The notes beneath the pieces are model-generated. The model did not search any database and was not told where the DNA came from. It worked only from the letters and a program-made list of their open reading frames with translations. A DNA stretch of 34,438 nt from JAVBNW01 sp031551255 (GTDB taxonomy: Bacteria > Bacillota > Clostridia > Christensenellales > UBA1750). Below, in pieces: positions 33,618-34,438 of this stretch. Each line of letters opens with the position of its first letter. Positions within the stretch are counted from its first letter, which is position 1. The position numbers and the translations under genes are program-made. The stretch spans positions 1 to 34,438 of the forward strand of contig JAVBNW010000078.1 of NCBI GenBank assembly GCA_031551255.1, in the 5' to 3' direction.

Positions 33618-33631
33618 AGAACTTATGTTCG
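33618..33631. promoter_or_regulatory. LexA/DinR-type box
   Basis: On the minus strand CGAACATAAGTTCT matches the Bacillus LexA consensus CGAACATATGTTCG at 12 of 14 positions. It lies just past the start point of the promoter for the DUF1492-like gene, where a bound repressor would block it. Confidence 0.5.
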
Positions 33632-33642
33632 ATTCTATAAGA

Positions 33643-33671
33643 AGTATAGCGCGAATTCCTGGAATTGTCAA
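33643..33671 (-). promoter_or_regulatory. Near-consensus promoter for the DUF1492-like gene
   Basis: TTGACA (33671-33666), 17-base spacer, TATACT (33648-33643). The spacer contains the perfect inverted repeat AATTCC T GGAATT (33654-33666), a likely operator for the divergent repressor. Confidence 0.8.
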
Positions 33672-33698
33672 GAGCTTTTCGAGCTCTTTTATTTTTTG

Positions 33699-33727
33699 TT
33701 GCTTTTTACGCTACATAGCGGTATGAT
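33699..33727 (+). promoter_or_regulatory. Promoter for the CI-like repressor gene
   Basis: TTGCTT (33699-33704), 17-base spacer, TATGAT (33722-33727), 24 bases before the ATG. Another inverted repeat AAGAGCT...AGCTCTT (33670-33688) lies just upstream. Confidence 0.65.
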
Positions 33728-33750
33728 TTAGGTAAAGAGGGGGTGCGGGC

Positions 33751-34416
33751 ATGAACTTTGGAACCAAGCTGCGGTTTCGCAGAGAGGAACTGGGCATGAC
33801 GCAACAGGATGTTGCGCAGGCGGTGGGGGTATCGCGCGCGACGGTACAGAAGTGGGAGAAAGGCGTAATCGTTAATGTGCGCCGCGACAAACTGGCGAAG
33901 TTGGCTGCGGGGCTTCAGGTAAACGCCATCGAGCTGGCAAACTGGATGGTGCCCACGGGAAGCGCGCCGCCCGCGCATTCGGGCGGGGATTCCGTTAGAA
34001 TGCTGCCGCTGATCGGCTCGGTGGTGGCGGGTATCGGCGGAATTGCGTATGAAGAGCTGGAGGGATATGTTCCCATACCTGCGGATGTCGCGCACGGCTC
34101 CGAGGAGGAGTACTTTTGCCTTCGCGTGCGTGGCGACAGCATGGCCCCCCGCCTGGAAGAGGGCGACATCGTTACGGTTAAAAAGACTTCCAGCGTAGAT
34201 AGCGGCGCGCTGGCCGTGGTGATTGTGGACGGCGAGGAAGGCGTGATCAAGCGGGTTCGGCATTCGGGGGCTGCTGTGCGCGAAGGAGCGCCCGATTCGT
34301 ACTGGGTTGAGCTGGTCAGTGATAACCCTTACTATCCGCCGCGCAGGTTTGTCGGCGAGGATGTGACAAGGGTGTATGTGGTGGGCCGTGCCGTCGGGGT
34401 ATCGCGCAGGTTGTAG
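33751..34416 (+). CDS. CI/LexA-like repressor: XRE helix-turn-helix plus S24 self-cleavage domain
   Basis: 221 residues; ATG at 33751 after GAGGGGGT. Residues 5-60 are an XRE helix-turn-helix (LGMTQQDVAQAVGVSRATVQ, KWEKG). The S24 domain has cleavage-site-like Ala93-Gly94 (GSVVAGIGG), catalytic Ser130 in RVRGDSMAPRLEEGD and Lys167 in GEEGVIKRV. Such repressors cut themselves when RecA is activated by DNA damage. Together with the divergent DUF1492-like gene and its LexA-type box this forms a damage-responsive switch. It may be a phage remnant or a host stress regulator. Confidence 0.9.
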   Translation: MNFGTKLRFRREELGMTQQDVAQAVGVSRATVQKWEKGVIVNVRRDKLAKLAAGLQVNAIELANWMVPTGSAPPAHSGGDSVRMLPLIGSVVAGIGGIAYEELEGYVPIPADVAHGSEEEYFCLRVRGDSMAPRLEEGDIVTVKKTSSVDSGALAVVIVDGEEGVIKRVRHSGAAVREGAPDSYWVELVSDNPYYPPRRFVGEDVTRVYVVGRAVGVSRRL

Positions 34417-34438
34417 GGCTGGGAAACGGGGCATGCGG

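Overview
The window looks like the chromosome of a GC-rich Firmicute, most likely an anaerobic member of the Clostridia. The reasons are strong AGGAGG-type ribosome binding sites, GTG and TTG starts, lipoboxes, an AgrC-type sensor kinase, an RsfA/Myb-like regulator, a GATGPTG collagen-like surface protein and GrpB, RecF, MCP and MscS proteins of Gram-positive type. A short block near 5.9-6.2 kb is far richer in AT than the rest.

Layout. (1) 1-6.2 kb is accessory DNA read leftward. It holds the N-terminal part of a large RHS/YD-repeat protein running off the window, a collagen-like and Gly-rich fibre protein, and a decaying Mu-like prophage relic (Mor, GemA-like, frameshifted MuB-like ATPase, MuA C-terminal scrap) cut by an AT-rich insert. 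(2) 6.6-10.5 kb holds a small membrane protein, recF with DnaA-box-like sites upstream, two dead genes and an aldose-1-epimerase. (3) 10.9-17 kb holds an orphan AgrC-like kinase, an exosporium-like collagen protein, and a polysaccharide pair (FlaA1/CapD-type dehydratase and O-antigen-ligase-type protein). (4) 17-25 kb holds a chemoreceptor, a sugar-type solute-binding lipoprotein, a Myb-like regulator, a GrpB protein and an ABC exporter. (5) 25-30.5 kb holds MscS and an SsuABC/TauABC-like importer whose three genes are pushed apart by repeats and an AAC(6')-like acetyltransferase. (6) 30.5-34.4 kb holds an FAD oxidoreductase, a duplicated-domain lipoprotein, and a divergent CI/LexA-like repressor and DUF1492-like regulator pair with a LexA-type box.

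The most unusual content is a family of intergenic elements of about 260-280 bp (16864-17140, 30259-30519, a tandem array at 27414-28114, a truncated copy at 31958-32129). Each has ends CTCGTCG...CGACGAG, a nested near-palindromic fold with four hairpin arms, conserved tetraloops (TGCG/CGCA outside, TGAG/CTCA inside) and arm stems that are rewritten from copy to copy while staying paired. Most boundaries touch a stop codon exactly. Some arms carry T6 tracts, so at least some copies probably work as terminators on both strands. I do not recognise this family. A second, unrelated repeat family has two copies (25021-25152 and 29432-29592).
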